Position numbers and translations under genes: made by a program. Shown here one piece after another: positions 27,224-35,510 of a stretch of DNA of 64,000 bases (positions within the stretch are counted from its first letter, which is position 1; each line of letters starts with the position of its first letter). Source of the stretch: Streptomyces cavernicola (GTDB lineage: Bacteria; Actinomycetota; Actinomycetes; Streptomycetales; Streptomycetaceae); assembly GCF_029968035.1 (NCBI RefSeq), contig NZ_JASCIQ010000009.1, positions 62,001 to 126,000 of the forward strand. The letters run 5' to 3'. The notes under the pieces are model-generated. The model saw only the letters and a list, made by a program, of their open reading frames with translations. It searched no databases and was not told the DNA's origin.

Positions 27224-28513
27224 TCAGCGGGACTCCACCGGGACGAAGTCGCGCTCGACGACGCCGGTGTAGATCTGGCGCGGGCGGCCGATGCGGGAGC
27301 CCGGCTCCTTGATCATCTCGTGCCACTGGGCGATCCAGCCGGGCAGGCGGCCGAGGGCGAAGAGCACGGTGAACATCTCGGTCGGGAAGCCCATCGCGCG
27401 GTAGATGAGGCCCGTGTAGAAGTCCACGTTCGGGTAGAGGTTGCGCGAGACGAAGTAGTCGTCGGAGAGCGCGTGCTCCTCCAGCTTCAGCGCGATGTCC
27501 AGCAGCTCGTCGGACTTGCCGAGGGCCGAGAGGACGTCGTGCGCGGCAGCCTTGATGATCTTCGCGCGCGGGTCGAAGGACTTGTACACCCGGTGGCCGA
27601 AGCCCATCAGGCGGACGCCGTCCTCCTTGTTCTTCACCTTGCGGATGAAGGAGTCGACGTCGCCGCCGTCGGCCTGGATCTGCTCCAGCATCTCCAGGAC
27701 GGACTGGTTGGCGCCGCCGTGCAGCGGGCCCCAGAGGGCGGAGATGCCGGCGGAGATCGACGCGAACATGTTCGCCTGCGACGAGCCGACCAGGCGCACG
27801 GTGGACGTCGAACAGTTCTGCTCGTGGTCCGCGTGCAGGATCAGCAGCTTGTCGAGCGCGGAGACGACGACCGGGTCCAGGTCGTACTCGGCGGCCGGCA
27901 CCGAGAACGTCATGCGCAGGAAGTTCTCGACGTAGCCGAGGTCGTTGCGCGGGTAGACCACCGGGTGGCCGACCGACTTCTTGTACGCGTACGCCGCGAT
28001 CGTCGGGAGCTTGGCGAGCAGGCGGATCGTCGACAGGTGACGCTGCTTCTCGTCGAACGGGTTGTGGCTGTCCTGGTAGAACGTGGACAGCGCGGAGACG
28101 ACCGAGGACAGCATGGCCATCGGGTGCGCGTCCCGCGGGAAGCCGTCGTAGAACCGCTTGACGTCCTCGTGCAGCAGCGTGTGCTGGGTGATCTCGGTGC
28201 GGAAGACGGACAGCTCGTCCACCGTCGGCAGCTCGCCGTTGATCAGCAGGTAGGCCACCTCGAGGAAGGTGGAGCGCTCCGCCAGCTGCTCGATCGGGTA
28301 GCCGCGGTACCGCAGGATGCCCTGCTCGCCGTCCAGATAAGTGATGCCGGATTTATAGGCGGCGGTGTTGCCATACCCACTGTCCAGGGTCACCAGACCG
28401 GTCTGGGCGCGGAGCTTCCCGATGTCGAAGCCCTTGTCGCCGACGGTGCTGTCGATCACCGGGTAGGTGTACTCGCCATCGCCGTACCGCAGTACTACAG
28501 AGTTGTCGCTCAC
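27224..28513 (-). CDS. gltA: Citrate synthase
   Basis: A 429-residue type II citrate synthase: oxaloacetate plus acetyl-CoA to citrate, entry to the TCA cycle. The GTG at 28513 (product begins MSDNSVVLRYGDGEY) is chosen because GAGGGA lies 6 nt upstream and this is the family N-terminus; longer in-frame starts exist. Catalytic motifs are present: HADHEQNCSTSTVRLVG, WGPLHGGANQ and MGFGHRVYKSFDPR. The N-terminal domain found in allosteric Gram-negative-type enzymes is complete. A single gene with its own terminator. Confidence 0.97.
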   Translation of the reverse strand: MSDNSVVLRYGDGEYTYPVIDSTVGDKGFDIGKLRAQTGLVTLDSGYGNTAAYKSGITYLDGEQGILRYRGYPIEQLAERSTFLEVAYLLINGELPTVDELSVFRTEITQHTLLHEDVKRFYDGFPRDAHPMAMLSSVVSALSTFYQDSHNPFDEKQRHLSTIRLLAKLPTIAAYAYKKSVGHPVVYPRNDLGYVENFLRMTFSVPAAEYDLDPVVVSALDKLLILHADHEQNCSTSTVRLVGSSQANMFASISAGISALWGPLHGGANQSVLEMLEQIQADGGDVDSFIRKVKNKEDGVRLMGFGHRVYKSFDPRAKIIKAAAHDVLSALGKSDELLDIALKLEEHALSDDYFVSRNLYPNVDFYTGLIYRAMGFPTEMFTVLFALGRLPGWIAQWHEMIKEPGSRIGRPRQIYTGVVERDFVPVESR

Positions 28514-28620
28514 GTCATCCCTCACCGACGTAGTGCCTCTTCTTCGAGGTGCCCTGACTGTCTCTACCATCCCCCATTTGGCCCTGGAGAGTGCACTCGG
28601 GGTCGACCATTGGGCCTATT

Positions 28621-28639
28621 GGCGGCACTCAGTGCCGCC
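28621..28639 (-). terminator. Palindromic hairpin between recD2 and citrate synthase
   Basis: GGCGGCACT and AGTGCCGCC are perfect 9 bp arms around one base. It follows the recD2 stop on the minus strand by about 90 bp and precedes the citrate synthase start, so it may end recD2 transcripts; an operator role is also possible. Confidence 0.4.
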
Positions 28640-28731
28640 AGCCTGCACATCCTGCCCCCTTCGCCCCGGTTCCGGAACCCCCTCGTGAGCTTTGCCACCG
28701 AAATGATCGATCAACCAGGCCCTGCGCATCG

Positions 28732-30975
28732 TCATTTCCCACGAAGCCGGTGGTCAAGCGCCGTACACCTGCGCCCTGCCGATACCGTGCGCACCGCCTG
28801 GCCCAGCGCCTTGCGTGAACCAACCAGGACAACCAGCTTCTTGGCCCTGGTCACAGCGGTGTAGAGCAGGTTCCGCTGGAGCATCATCCAGGCCCCGGTG
28901 GTGACCGGAATCACCACCGCTGGATACTCGCTGCCCTGCGAGCGGTGGATGGTGACCGCGTACGCATGCGCCAGCTCGTCCAGTTCGTCGAAGTCGTACG
29001 GCACCTCCTCGTCCTCGTCCGTCAGGACCGTGAGGCGCTGCTCGTCCTGGTCCAGTGCGGTGACGACGCCGACGGTGCCGTTGAAGACGCCGTTCCTGCC
29101 CTTCTCGTAGTTGTTGCGGATCTGCGTGACCTTGTCGCCGACGCGGAATGTGCGGCCGCCGAATCTCTTCTCCGGCAGGTCGGGGCGCGCCGGCGTGACC
29201 GCCTGCTGGAGCAGGCCGTTGAGCGCGCCCGCGCCGGCCGGGCCGCGGTGCATGGGCGCGAGCACCTGGACGTCCCGCCGCGGGTCCAGGCCGAACTTGG
29301 CGGGGATGCGTCTGGACGCGACGTCCACCGTGAGCCGTCCCGCCTCCTCCGTCTCCTCCGCGACGAAGAGGAAGAAGTCCTTCAGGCCCTGAGTGAGCGG
29401 CGGGGCACCGGAGTTGATGCGGTGGGCGTTGGTGACGACGCCGGACTGCTGCGCCTGCCGGAAGATCCGGGTGAGGCGCACCGCGGGCACCGGGCCCGCC
29501 TCGTCGAGCAGGTCTCTGAGCACCTCGCCCGCGCCGACGCTGGGCAGCTGGTCGACATCGCCCACGAAGAGCAGATGGGCGCCCGGCGGAACGGCCTTCA
29601 CCAGCTTGTTGGCGAGCAGCAGGTCGAGCATCGACGCCTCGTCCACCACCACCAGGTCGGCGTCCAGCGGGCGGTCCCTGTCGTACGCGGCGTCCCCGCC
29701 CGGCTTCAGCTCCAACAGGCGGTGCACCGTGGACGCTTCGGCGCCGGTGAGCTCGGCGAGACGTTTGGCGGCGCGGCCCGTGGGGGCGGCGAGGACGACC
29801 TTGGCCTGTTTGGCGCGGGCCAGTTCGACGACCGAGCGGACCGTGAAGGACTTGCCGCAGCCGGGGCCTCCGGTGAGGACGGCGACCTTGCGGGTGAGGG
29901 CGAGGCGCACCGCCTCCTCCTGCTCCGGGGCGAGTTCGGCGCCCGTGCGTTGCCGCAGCCAGGCCAGGGCCTTGTCCCAGTCGACGTCCTGGAACGCGGG
30001 CATCCGGTCCTCCTCCGTGCGTAGCAGCCGCAACACCTGGGCGGACAGGGAGAGTTCGGCCCGGTGGAAGGGGACCAGATAGACGGCCGTGACCGGTTCG
30101 TCGCCCGCCGGGCCCGGCACCTGCTCGCGGACCACGCCCTCCTCCTCGCCGGCGAGTTCGGCCAGGCAGTCGATGACCAGGCCCGTGTCCACCTGGAGGA
30201 GCTTCACCGCGTCACCGATCAACTGTTCCTCGGGCAGGAAGCAGTGGCCCTGGTCGGTGGACTGGGACAGCGCGTACTGCAAGCCGGCCTTGACGCGCTC
30301 CGGGCTGTCGTGCGGGATGCCGACGGCCTGGGCGATGCGGTCGGCGGTGAGGAAGCCGATGCCCCACACGTCGGCCGCGAGGCGGTAGGGCTGGTTCTTG
30401 ACGACGGAGATCGAAGCGTCGCCGTACTTCTTGTAGATCCGCACCGCGATCGATGTGGAGACCTCGACGCTCTGCAGGAAGACCATCACCTCCTTGATGG
30501 CCTTCTGCTCCTCCCAGGCCGCGGCGATCTTCTCCGTCCGCTTCGGGCCCAGGCCGGGGACCTCGATGAGGCGCTTGGGCTCCTGCTCGATGACGTCGAG
30601 CGTGTCCAGGCCGAAGTGCCGCGTGATGCGGTCGGCGAAGATCGGGCCGATGCCCTTGACCAGGCCCGAGCCGAGATAGCGGCGGATGCCCTGGATCGTG
30701 GCGGGCAGGACCGTCGTGTAGTTCTCCACCGTGAACTGCTTGCCGTACTGCGGGTGGGAGCCCCAGCGCCCCTCCATGCGCAAAGACTCGCCGACCTGCG
30801 CGCCGAGCAGCGCGCCCACGACCGTGAGCAGGTCGCCCGCGCCTCGGCCCGTGTCGACTCTCGCGACCGTGTAACCGCTCTCCTCGTTGGCGTACGTGAT
30901 GCGTTCCAGGACGCCCTCGATCGCCGTCAGACCCCTTGCCGTGCCCGCTGTCGGGCTCCCCGCCGCTTTCGACAT
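28732..30975 (-). CDS. recD2: RecD2-like ATP-dependent 5'-3' DNA helicase
   Basis: A 747-residue SF1B helicase of the RecD2/TraA class, working without RecBC. The N-terminal region has an OB-like domain and helix-hairpin-helix motifs (GLVKGIGPIFADRI, VPGLGPKRTEKIA). The helicase core has Walker A GGPGCGKSF, Walker B VVVDEASMLD, motif III VGDVDQLPSVG, and motif VI VTRAKKLVVLVG; the UvrD_C_2 segment includes AYAVTIHRSQGSEYP. Length fits the family. Probable role in repair or replication-fork processing. Confidence 0.94.
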   Translation of the reverse strand: MSKAAGSPTAGTARGLTAIEGVLERITYANEESGYTVARVDTGRGAGDLLTVVGALLGAQVGESLRMEGRWGSHPQYGKQFTVENYTTVLPATIQGIRRYLGSGLVKGIGPIFADRITRHFGLDTLDVIEQEPKRLIEVPGLGPKRTEKIAAAWEEQKAIKEVMVFLQSVEVSTSIAVRIYKKYGDASISVVKNQPYRLAADVWGIGFLTADRIAQAVGIPHDSPERVKAGLQYALSQSTDQGHCFLPEEQLIGDAVKLLQVDTGLVIDCLAELAGEEEGVVREQVPGPAGDEPVTAVYLVPFHRAELSLSAQVLRLLRTEEDRMPAFQDVDWDKALAWLRQRTGAELAPEQEEAVRLALTRKVAVLTGGPGCGKSFTVRSVVELARAKQAKVVLAAPTGRAAKRLAELTGAEASTVHRLLELKPGGDAAYDRDRPLDADLVVVDEASMLDLLLANKLVKAVPPGAHLLFVGDVDQLPSVGAGEVLRDLLDEAGPVPAVRLTRIFRQAQQSGVVTNAHRINSGAPPLTQGLKDFFLFVAEETEEAGRLTVDVASRRIPAKFGLDPRRDVQVLAPMHRGPAGAGALNGLLQQAVTPARPDLPEKRFGGRTFRVGDKVTQIRNNYEKGRNGVFNGTVGVVTALDQDEQRLTVLTDEDEEVPYDFDELDELAHAYAVTIHRSQGSEYPAVVIPVTTGAWMMLQRNLLYTAVTRAKKLVVLVGSRKALGQAVRTVSAGRRCTALDHRLRGK

Positions 30976-31043
30976 GTCTCGACGCTACCGCCGGGCTCGG
31001 ACAGTCGGCCGAGCCTGTGGATAACTTCGCGTCGACGGGACTT

Positions 31044-31076
31044 CGAGGGGGTCCGGCACCCCGCCGGACCCCCTCG
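31044..31076. terminator. Perfect 13 bp stem-loop upstream of recD2
   Basis: CGAGGGGGTCCGG (31044-31056) pairs fully with CCGGACCCCCTCG (31064-31076) around a 7 nt loop. It would stop leftward transcripts from the sugar isomerase operon before they enter recD2. Confidence 0.55.
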
Positions 31077-31204
31077 GCTCCCCCTCGGTCCAGGGCCCGA
31101 TCCCCCATCTCCCGGATCCCCCCGATCCCTTCCGGGCCCTGACATCCGGTACGACCCGCGCGGGGGCGGAAGGGTTGTGCGGGGGTGGGTGGGTTGTTTT
31201 TTCC

Positions 31205-32001
31205 TTCCCCACCCCGCCCCTTCCCGAAAGACCTGCGGTCAGCTTCGGGGGCTGCGCCCCCATGCCCCTGCACCCCGGGGCTCCGCCCCAGACCCCGCCG
31301 GGGCTGCCGCCCCTGGAGGACCCCACCACGGGGCTGCCGCCCCCGGACCTCGTTTTTTCGGGGCTGCCGCCCCGGACCCCGCTCGGGGGCCAGCCCCCGG
31401 AACCCCCGCTCCTCAAACGCCGGAGGGGCTGAATTTACCCTCGACCCTTAAATCCCGCAGGGCTGAACTTTCCCCCACCTCTCGGACCCCGCAGGGCTGA
31501 ACTTGCCCTCTCTCCCTCGGAATCCCTCAAGACTGAATTTGACCCCCGCCCCGCAGGTCCCGCAGGTCCGACTTTTCCCCCTCGGATCCCGCTGGGCTGA
31601 ACTTCCCCCGCCCCTCGGCTCCCGCAGGGCTGGACTTGCCACTCCCCAAATCCCGCAGGGCTGATTTTGCCCCCGCCCCGCAAGTCCCGCAGGGCTGACT
31701 TGCCCCCACCCCATCGAATCCCGCCGGGCCAAACTTGCCCCCTCCCCCTCAAATCCCGCAGGACCGACTTGCCCTCCCCTCCCAAATCCCAAAGGGCTGA
31801 ACTTGCAGGCTAGGGACGGGATTTAGCCCTGGCAGGGGCTGGCTTTCAGGGGCGCGGAGAACTGCGCGATCAGCCACGACGAAGCAGGCAGCCGAAAAGC
31901 GACCGGGGCTGGGGGCGAAGCCCCGAACGGCGACGCGCGGGTCCGGGGCGGAGCCCGGATGCTGTCCGCTGAGGACTTTCGGGAAGGGGCGGGGTGGGGA
32001 A
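31205..32001. repeat. Dispersed intergenic repeat element, copy B, with 26 bp perfect inverted ends
   Basis: A 797 bp gene-free block bounded by perfect 26 bp inverted repeats (31205-31230 and 31976-32001). Inside, left to right: several GGGGCTGCCGCCCC-type hairpins (31245-31400), the CTCCTCAAACGCCGGAGGGG hairpin (near 31411), a degenerate tandem array (31440-31812), the core GGGGCGCGGAGAACTGCGCG (31849), and a GGGGGCGAAGCCCC hairpin near 31911. No transposase. Copies A and D share the order of parts. Confidence 0.85.
31440..31812. repeat. Degenerate tandem array, about 11 units of 28-37 bp
   Basis: Units read approximately AATCCCGCAGGGCTGAACTT followed by a C-rich GCCCCC-CCCCTC stretch. Good units start near 31450, 31487, 31522, 31590, 31652 and 31688. 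Units differ in sequence and length, and there is no separate conserved spacer pattern, so this is not CRISPR. It sits inside repeat element B. Confidence 0.8.
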
Positions 32002-32042
32002 AGGAGAGGCAAGGCAGGCCAGGATAGGCCTGACCGACCGCC

Positions 32043-32066
32043 TGGCTGGCTGGCTGGCTGGCTGGC
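32043..32066. repeat. TGGC microsatellite, six copies
   Basis: Six exact TGGC units end 4 bp before the stop codon of the sugar isomerase gene. A likely slippage site but outside the coding part. Confidence 0.9.
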
Positions 32067-32069
32067 CAG

Positions 32070-32900
32070 TTACGCGAGCGAGTTGAAGCGTCGCAGCGTC
32101 TCCGCCAAGACCTCCCTGCCGCCCCTCGCCCACAACTCCTCGTTGAACAGCTCCACCTCGACCGGCCCCGTATAACCCGCGGCGGTCACGCACTCGTGCC
32201 ACTGCCCGAAGTCGACGGCACCGTCACCGAGTTGGCCACGCCCATTCAGCACGCCTGCAGGCAACGGCGTCGTCCAGTCGGCGAGTTGGTACGCGTACAG
32301 CCGCCCGCCCACCCCCGCGCGTGCCACCTCCGCGGGGGCGCGGTCGTCCCACCACAGGTGGTACGTGTCCACGCAGACGCCCACTTCGTCGGCGGGGAAC
32401 CGCTCCGCCAGGTCGAGGGCCTGGGTGAGCGTCGAGACCACGCAGCGGTCGGCCGCGAACATCGGGTGCAGGGGTTCCACGGCCAGGCGTACGCCGCGCT
32501 CGCGCGCGTACGGGCCGAGTTCGGACAGGGCCTCCGCGATGCGTTCGCGGGCGCCGTGCAGGTCGCGGCTGCCGGGCGGCAGGCCGCCGGAGACCAGGAC
32601 CAGGGTGTCGGTGCCGAGGATCGCGGCCTCGTCGACGGCTCGGCGGTTGTCGTCGAGCGCCCGCACGCGCGCGTGCGGGTCGATCGCCGTGAGGAAGCCG
32701 CCGCGGCACAGCGTCGTCACCGTCAGGCCGGAGTCGCGCATCAGCTTGGCGGTGGCTTCGAGGCCGTACTCCGCGACCGGCTCGCGCCACAGGCCGACGC
32801 CTGTGATGCCCAACTCGCCGCAGGCCGATGCCAGTTCTGGAAGGGCGAGTTGCTTGACCGTCATCTGGTTGATGCTGAAGCGGGTCGCGTCGACGGTCAT
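32070..32900 (-). CDS. Sugar phosphate isomerase/epimerase-type TIM barrel
   Basis: A 276-residue AP_endonuc_2 family protein, third gene of a LacI-linked operon. Barrel motifs: FSINQMTVKQLALPELA, Glu in LAVEPLHPMF, CVDTYHLWWD, QLADWTTPLP and VEVELFNEELW near the end, the last being the usual metal-binding Glu. The ATG overlaps the DUF993 gene stop by 4 bp. Related proteins epimerise or dehydrate keto sugars; the substrate is not known. It probably acts with the Gfo/Idh dehydrogenase and DUF993 protein on one compound. Confidence 0.85.
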   Translation of the reverse strand: MTVDATRFSINQMTVKQLALPELASACGELGITGVGLWREPVAEYGLEATAKLMRDSGLTVTTLCRGGFLTAIDPHARVRALDDNRRAVDEAAILGTDTLVLVSGGLPPGSRDLHGARERIAEALSELGPYARERGVRLAVEPLHPMFAADRCVVSTLTQALDLAERFPADEVGVCVDTYHLWWDDRAPAEVARAGVGGRLYAYQLADWTTPLPAGVLNGRGQLGDGAVDFGQWHECVTAAGYTGPVEVELFNEELWARGGREVLAETLRRFNSLA

Positions 32901-34078
32901 CGGGCGGCTCCGTACACGTCCAGGAGGGACCTCATCCGGGCCTCGGCGAGGTCAGGGTCGGGGAACAGGCCCAGGCCGTCGGCGAGTTCGTACGCCCTGG
33001 CCAGGTGCGGCAGGGAGCGGGCCGACTGGAGGCCGCCGACCATCGTGAAGTGGCGCTGGTGGCCCGCGAGCCAGGCGAGGAACACGACACCCGTCTTGTA
33101 GAAGCGGGTGGGCGCCTCGAAGAGGTGGCGGGCCAACTCGACGGTCGGGTCGAGGAGTTTGCGGAAGCCTTCCGTGTCGCCGGTGTCGAGAACGCGCACC
33201 GCGTCCGCCGCCAGCGGGGCGAGGGGGTCGAAGACGCCGAGCAGGGCGTGGCTGAAGCCGTGCGCGTCGCCCGCGATCAGCTCCGGGTAGTTGAAGTCGT
33301 CGCCGGTGTAGCAGCGCACGCCCTGCGGGAGGCGGCGGCGCAGGGCGACCTCGCGGTCCGCGTCGAGCAGCGAGATCTTGACGCCGTCGACCTTGTCCGG
33401 GTGCGCGGCGATGACCTCAAGGAAGGTCTCCGTGGCCGCGTCCAGGTCGGTCGAGCCCCAGTAGCCGGTCAGCGCCGGGTCGAACATGGGGCCCAGCCAG
33501 TGCAGGATCACCGGCTCCGCGGACTGGCCGAGGAGACGGCCGTAGAGCGTGAGGTAGTCCTCGGGGCCGCGGGCCGCGGCGGCGAGGGCCCTGGACGCCA
33601 TGAGGACCGCCTGCGCGCCCGTCCCCTCCACGAGCGCGAGCTGCTCCTCGTAGGCGCCCAGGACCTCGCCCAGGGCGGCGGGGCCCGCCTCCTTGAAGCG
33701 GCCGGTCCCGCCGGTCAGTTGGTCGGTGCCGACGCCGCAGGCGATGCGGCCGCCGACCGCCTTCGCCTCGGCCGCCGAGCGCCGGATCAGCTCGGCCGCG
33801 CCCGTCCAGTCCAGGCCCATGCCGCGCTGCGCGGTGTCCATCGCCTCGGCCACGCCCAGGCCGTGGGACCACAGGTGGCGGCGGAAGGCGAGCGTCGCGT
33901 CCCAGTCGACGGCGGCCGGCCCGTCCGGCGAGGTGTCGGCGTACGGGTCGGCCACCACATGAGCCGCCGAGAACACGGTGCGGGACGCGAGCGGGGCCGA
34001 GCCCGAGGGGCGGAACGGCTCGCTCCGCGGGACGTACGCGCGCGTGCCGCCGTTTTTCGTGGGCAGCAGAACGGTCAC
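32897..34078 (-). CDS. DUF993 / dihydrodipicolinate-synthase-like protein
   Basis: A 393-residue protein with GTG start at 34078, overlapping the Gfo/Idh gene by 4 bp and the isomerase gene by 4 bp. Its central region resembles NAL/DapA aldolases (DKVDGVKISLLD, where the Lys would be the Schiff-base position, and RCYTGDDFNYPELIAGD). The first 75 residues are specific to DUF993. No biochemical function is established that I know of. Its place in a dehydrogenase-isomerase operon suggests aldol cleavage of an oxidised sugar (inference). Confidence 0.85.
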   Translation of the reverse strand: MTVLLPTKNGGTRAYVPRSEPFRPSGSAPLASRTVFSAAHVVADPYADTSPDGPAAVDWDATLAFRRHLWSHGLGVAEAMDTAQRGMGLDWTGAAELIRRSAAEAKAVGGRIACGVGTDQLTGGTGRFKEAGPAALGEVLGAYEEQLALVEGTGAQAVLMASRALAAAARGPEDYLTLYGRLLGQSAEPVILHWLGPMFDPALTGYWGSTDLDAATETFLEVIAAHPDKVDGVKISLLDADREVALRRRLPQGVRCYTGDDFNYPELIAGDAHGFSHALLGVFDPLAPLAADAVRVLDTGDTEGFRKLLDPTVELARHLFEAPTRFYKTGVVFLAWLAGHQRHFTMVGGLQSARSLPHLARAYELADGLGLFPDPDLAEARMRSLLDVYGAAR

Positions 34079-35226
34079 AGGGTCAGCTCCGGCACGTCGT
34101 AACGGCGGCCCTCGGCCGAGGACTTGAGGCCCAGCTCCGCCAGCTGCACTCCGCGCGCGGCCGCGAGCAGGTCCCACTGGTACGGCTCGTCGAGCACCAC
34201 ATGGCGCAGGAACAGCTCCCACTGCACCTTGAAGCCGTTGTCGAACTCGCCGTTGTCCGGCACCTCCTGCCACTGGTCACGGAACGGCTCGGCCGCCGGG
34301 ACGTCCGGGTTCCACACCGGCTTGGGGGTCGCGGAGCGGTGCTGGGCGCGGCAGTTGCGCAGGCCCGCGACGGCGGACCCCTCGGTTCCGTCGACCTGGA
34401 ACTCGACCAGTTCGTCGCGGTTGACCCGTACCGCCCAGGAGGAGTTGATCTGTGCGACCGCGCCGCCCTCCAGCTCGAAGATGCCGTACGCGGCGTCGTC
34501 GGCGGTCGCGGCGTAGGGCTTGCGCTGTTCGTCCCAGCGCTGCGGCACATGCGTGGCGGCCAGCGCCTGTACGGACTTCACGCGGCCGAACAGCTCGTGC
34601 AGCACGTACTCCCAGTGCGGGAACATGTCGACGATAATGCCGCCGCCGTCCTCCGCGCGGTAGTTCCACGAGGGGCGCTGAGCCTCCTGCCAGTCGCCCT
34701 CGAAGACCCAGTAGCCGAACTCGCCGCGCACGGACAGGATGCGGCCGAAGAAGCCGCCGTCGACGAGGCGCTTCAGCTTCAGCAGGCCCGGCAGGAAGAT
34801 CTTGTCCTGGACGACGCCGTGCTTGATCCCGGCGTCGTTCGCCAGGCGGGCCAGTTCGAGGGCGCCCTGGAGGGAGGTGGCGCTCGGCTTCTCTATATAG
34901 AGGTGTTTTCCGGCGGCGACGGCCTTCTTGACGGCCTCCTCGCGGGCCGAGGTGACCTGGGCGTCGAAGTAGACGTCGATCGTGTCGTCGGCGAGCACCG
35001 CGTCCAGGTCGGTCGTCCAGTGCTCGAGGCCGTGCTCGGCGGCGAGCGCCCGGAGGGCGTGGGCGCGGCGGCCCACGAGGACCGGCTCGGGCCACAGCAC
35101 GGTGCCGTCGCCGAGGTCGAGGCCGCCCTGCTCGCGCAGCGCGAGAATCGAGCGGACCAGGTGCTGGCGGTGGCCCATCCGCCCGGTCACGCCGTTCATG
35201 GCGATACGCACCGTCTTACGTGTCAC
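34075..35226 (-). CDS. Gfo/Idh/MocA-family NAD(P)-dependent oxidoreductase
   Basis: A 383-residue dehydrogenase, first gene of the operon. GTG at 35226 follows GGAGGG. N-terminal Rossmann fold begins VRIAMNGVTGRMGHRQHL; the catalytic-lysine motif is HLYIEKPSA; the C-terminal alpha/beta domain follows (GGGIIVDMFPHWEYVL has the second conserved catalytic region with His). Family members oxidise a hydroxyl of a sugar or inositol. The initial NGVTGRMG differs from the common GxGxxG. A LacI-type operator and a divergent lacI-family gene are upstream, so induction by the substrate is likely. Confidence 0.88.
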   Translation of the reverse strand: MTRKTVRIAMNGVTGRMGHRQHLVRSILALREQGGLDLGDGTVLWPEPVLVGRRAHALRALAAEHGLEHWTTDLDAVLADDTIDVYFDAQVTSAREEAVKKAVAAGKHLYIEKPSATSLQGALELARLANDAGIKHGVVQDKIFLPGLLKLKRLVDGGFFGRILSVRGEFGYWVFEGDWQEAQRPSWNYRAEDGGGIIVDMFPHWEYVLHELFGRVKSVQALAATHVPQRWDEQRKPYAATADDAAYGIFELEGGAVAQINSSWAVRVNRDELVEFQVDGTEGSAVAGLRNCRAQHRSATPKPVWNPDVPAAEPFRDQWQEVPDNGEFDNGFKVQWELFLRHVVLDEPYQWDLLAAARGVQLAELGLKSSAEGRRYDVPELTL

Positions 35227-35269
35227 GTGAGTCCCTCCGTACGCCGTTCCCCGTTGAAGCGAGTGGCAT

Positions 35270-35309
35270 GGAAAGCGCCGCGGAAAGTGCCATAGCAAGC
35301 GCTTTCTAT
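35270..35309. promoter_or_regulatory. LacI-family operator region
   Basis: AGCAAGCGCTTTCT at 35294-35307 has the palindromic core AAGCGCTT typical of LacI-family sites. Next to it are direct repeats GGAAAGCGCC (35270-35279) and GGAAAGTGCC (35282-35291). A possible minus-strand -10 (TATAGA) overlaps the palindrome, so binding would block the dehydrogenase operon. Confidence 0.65.
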
Positions 35310-35510
35310 ACGGGGAAAAGCTAGCCTGCGTGACAAGCCCCGTACAAGAGGGCCGGGCGAAGTGCCCCACGGGGAGCGCCGGACCGTCGCCGAAGGCGGG
35401 CGGCACGCGCGCGTGGTGACGGTTTTCCGGTCGCTGACGGGAGCCGCTCGGCGGTGGACCGAAGAGCCGCTCGGCTGTCGAACCGAAGAGAGCCCACGGA
35501 AGGCGTGCAG

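Noticed and set aside
31016..31024. Replication origin because of a perfect DnaA box
   Set aside because: Only one box, no dnaA/dnaN genes and no AT-rich unwinding region.
31435..31792. Glycine-rich repeat protein on the minus strand of the tandem array
   Set aside because: Several frames stay open because the DNA is repetitive; no start signal and no consistent protein repeat.
31440..31812. CRISPR array
   Set aside because: Units differ in length and sequence, there are no unique spacers of equal size, and no cas genes are near. It is a degenerate tandem repeat.
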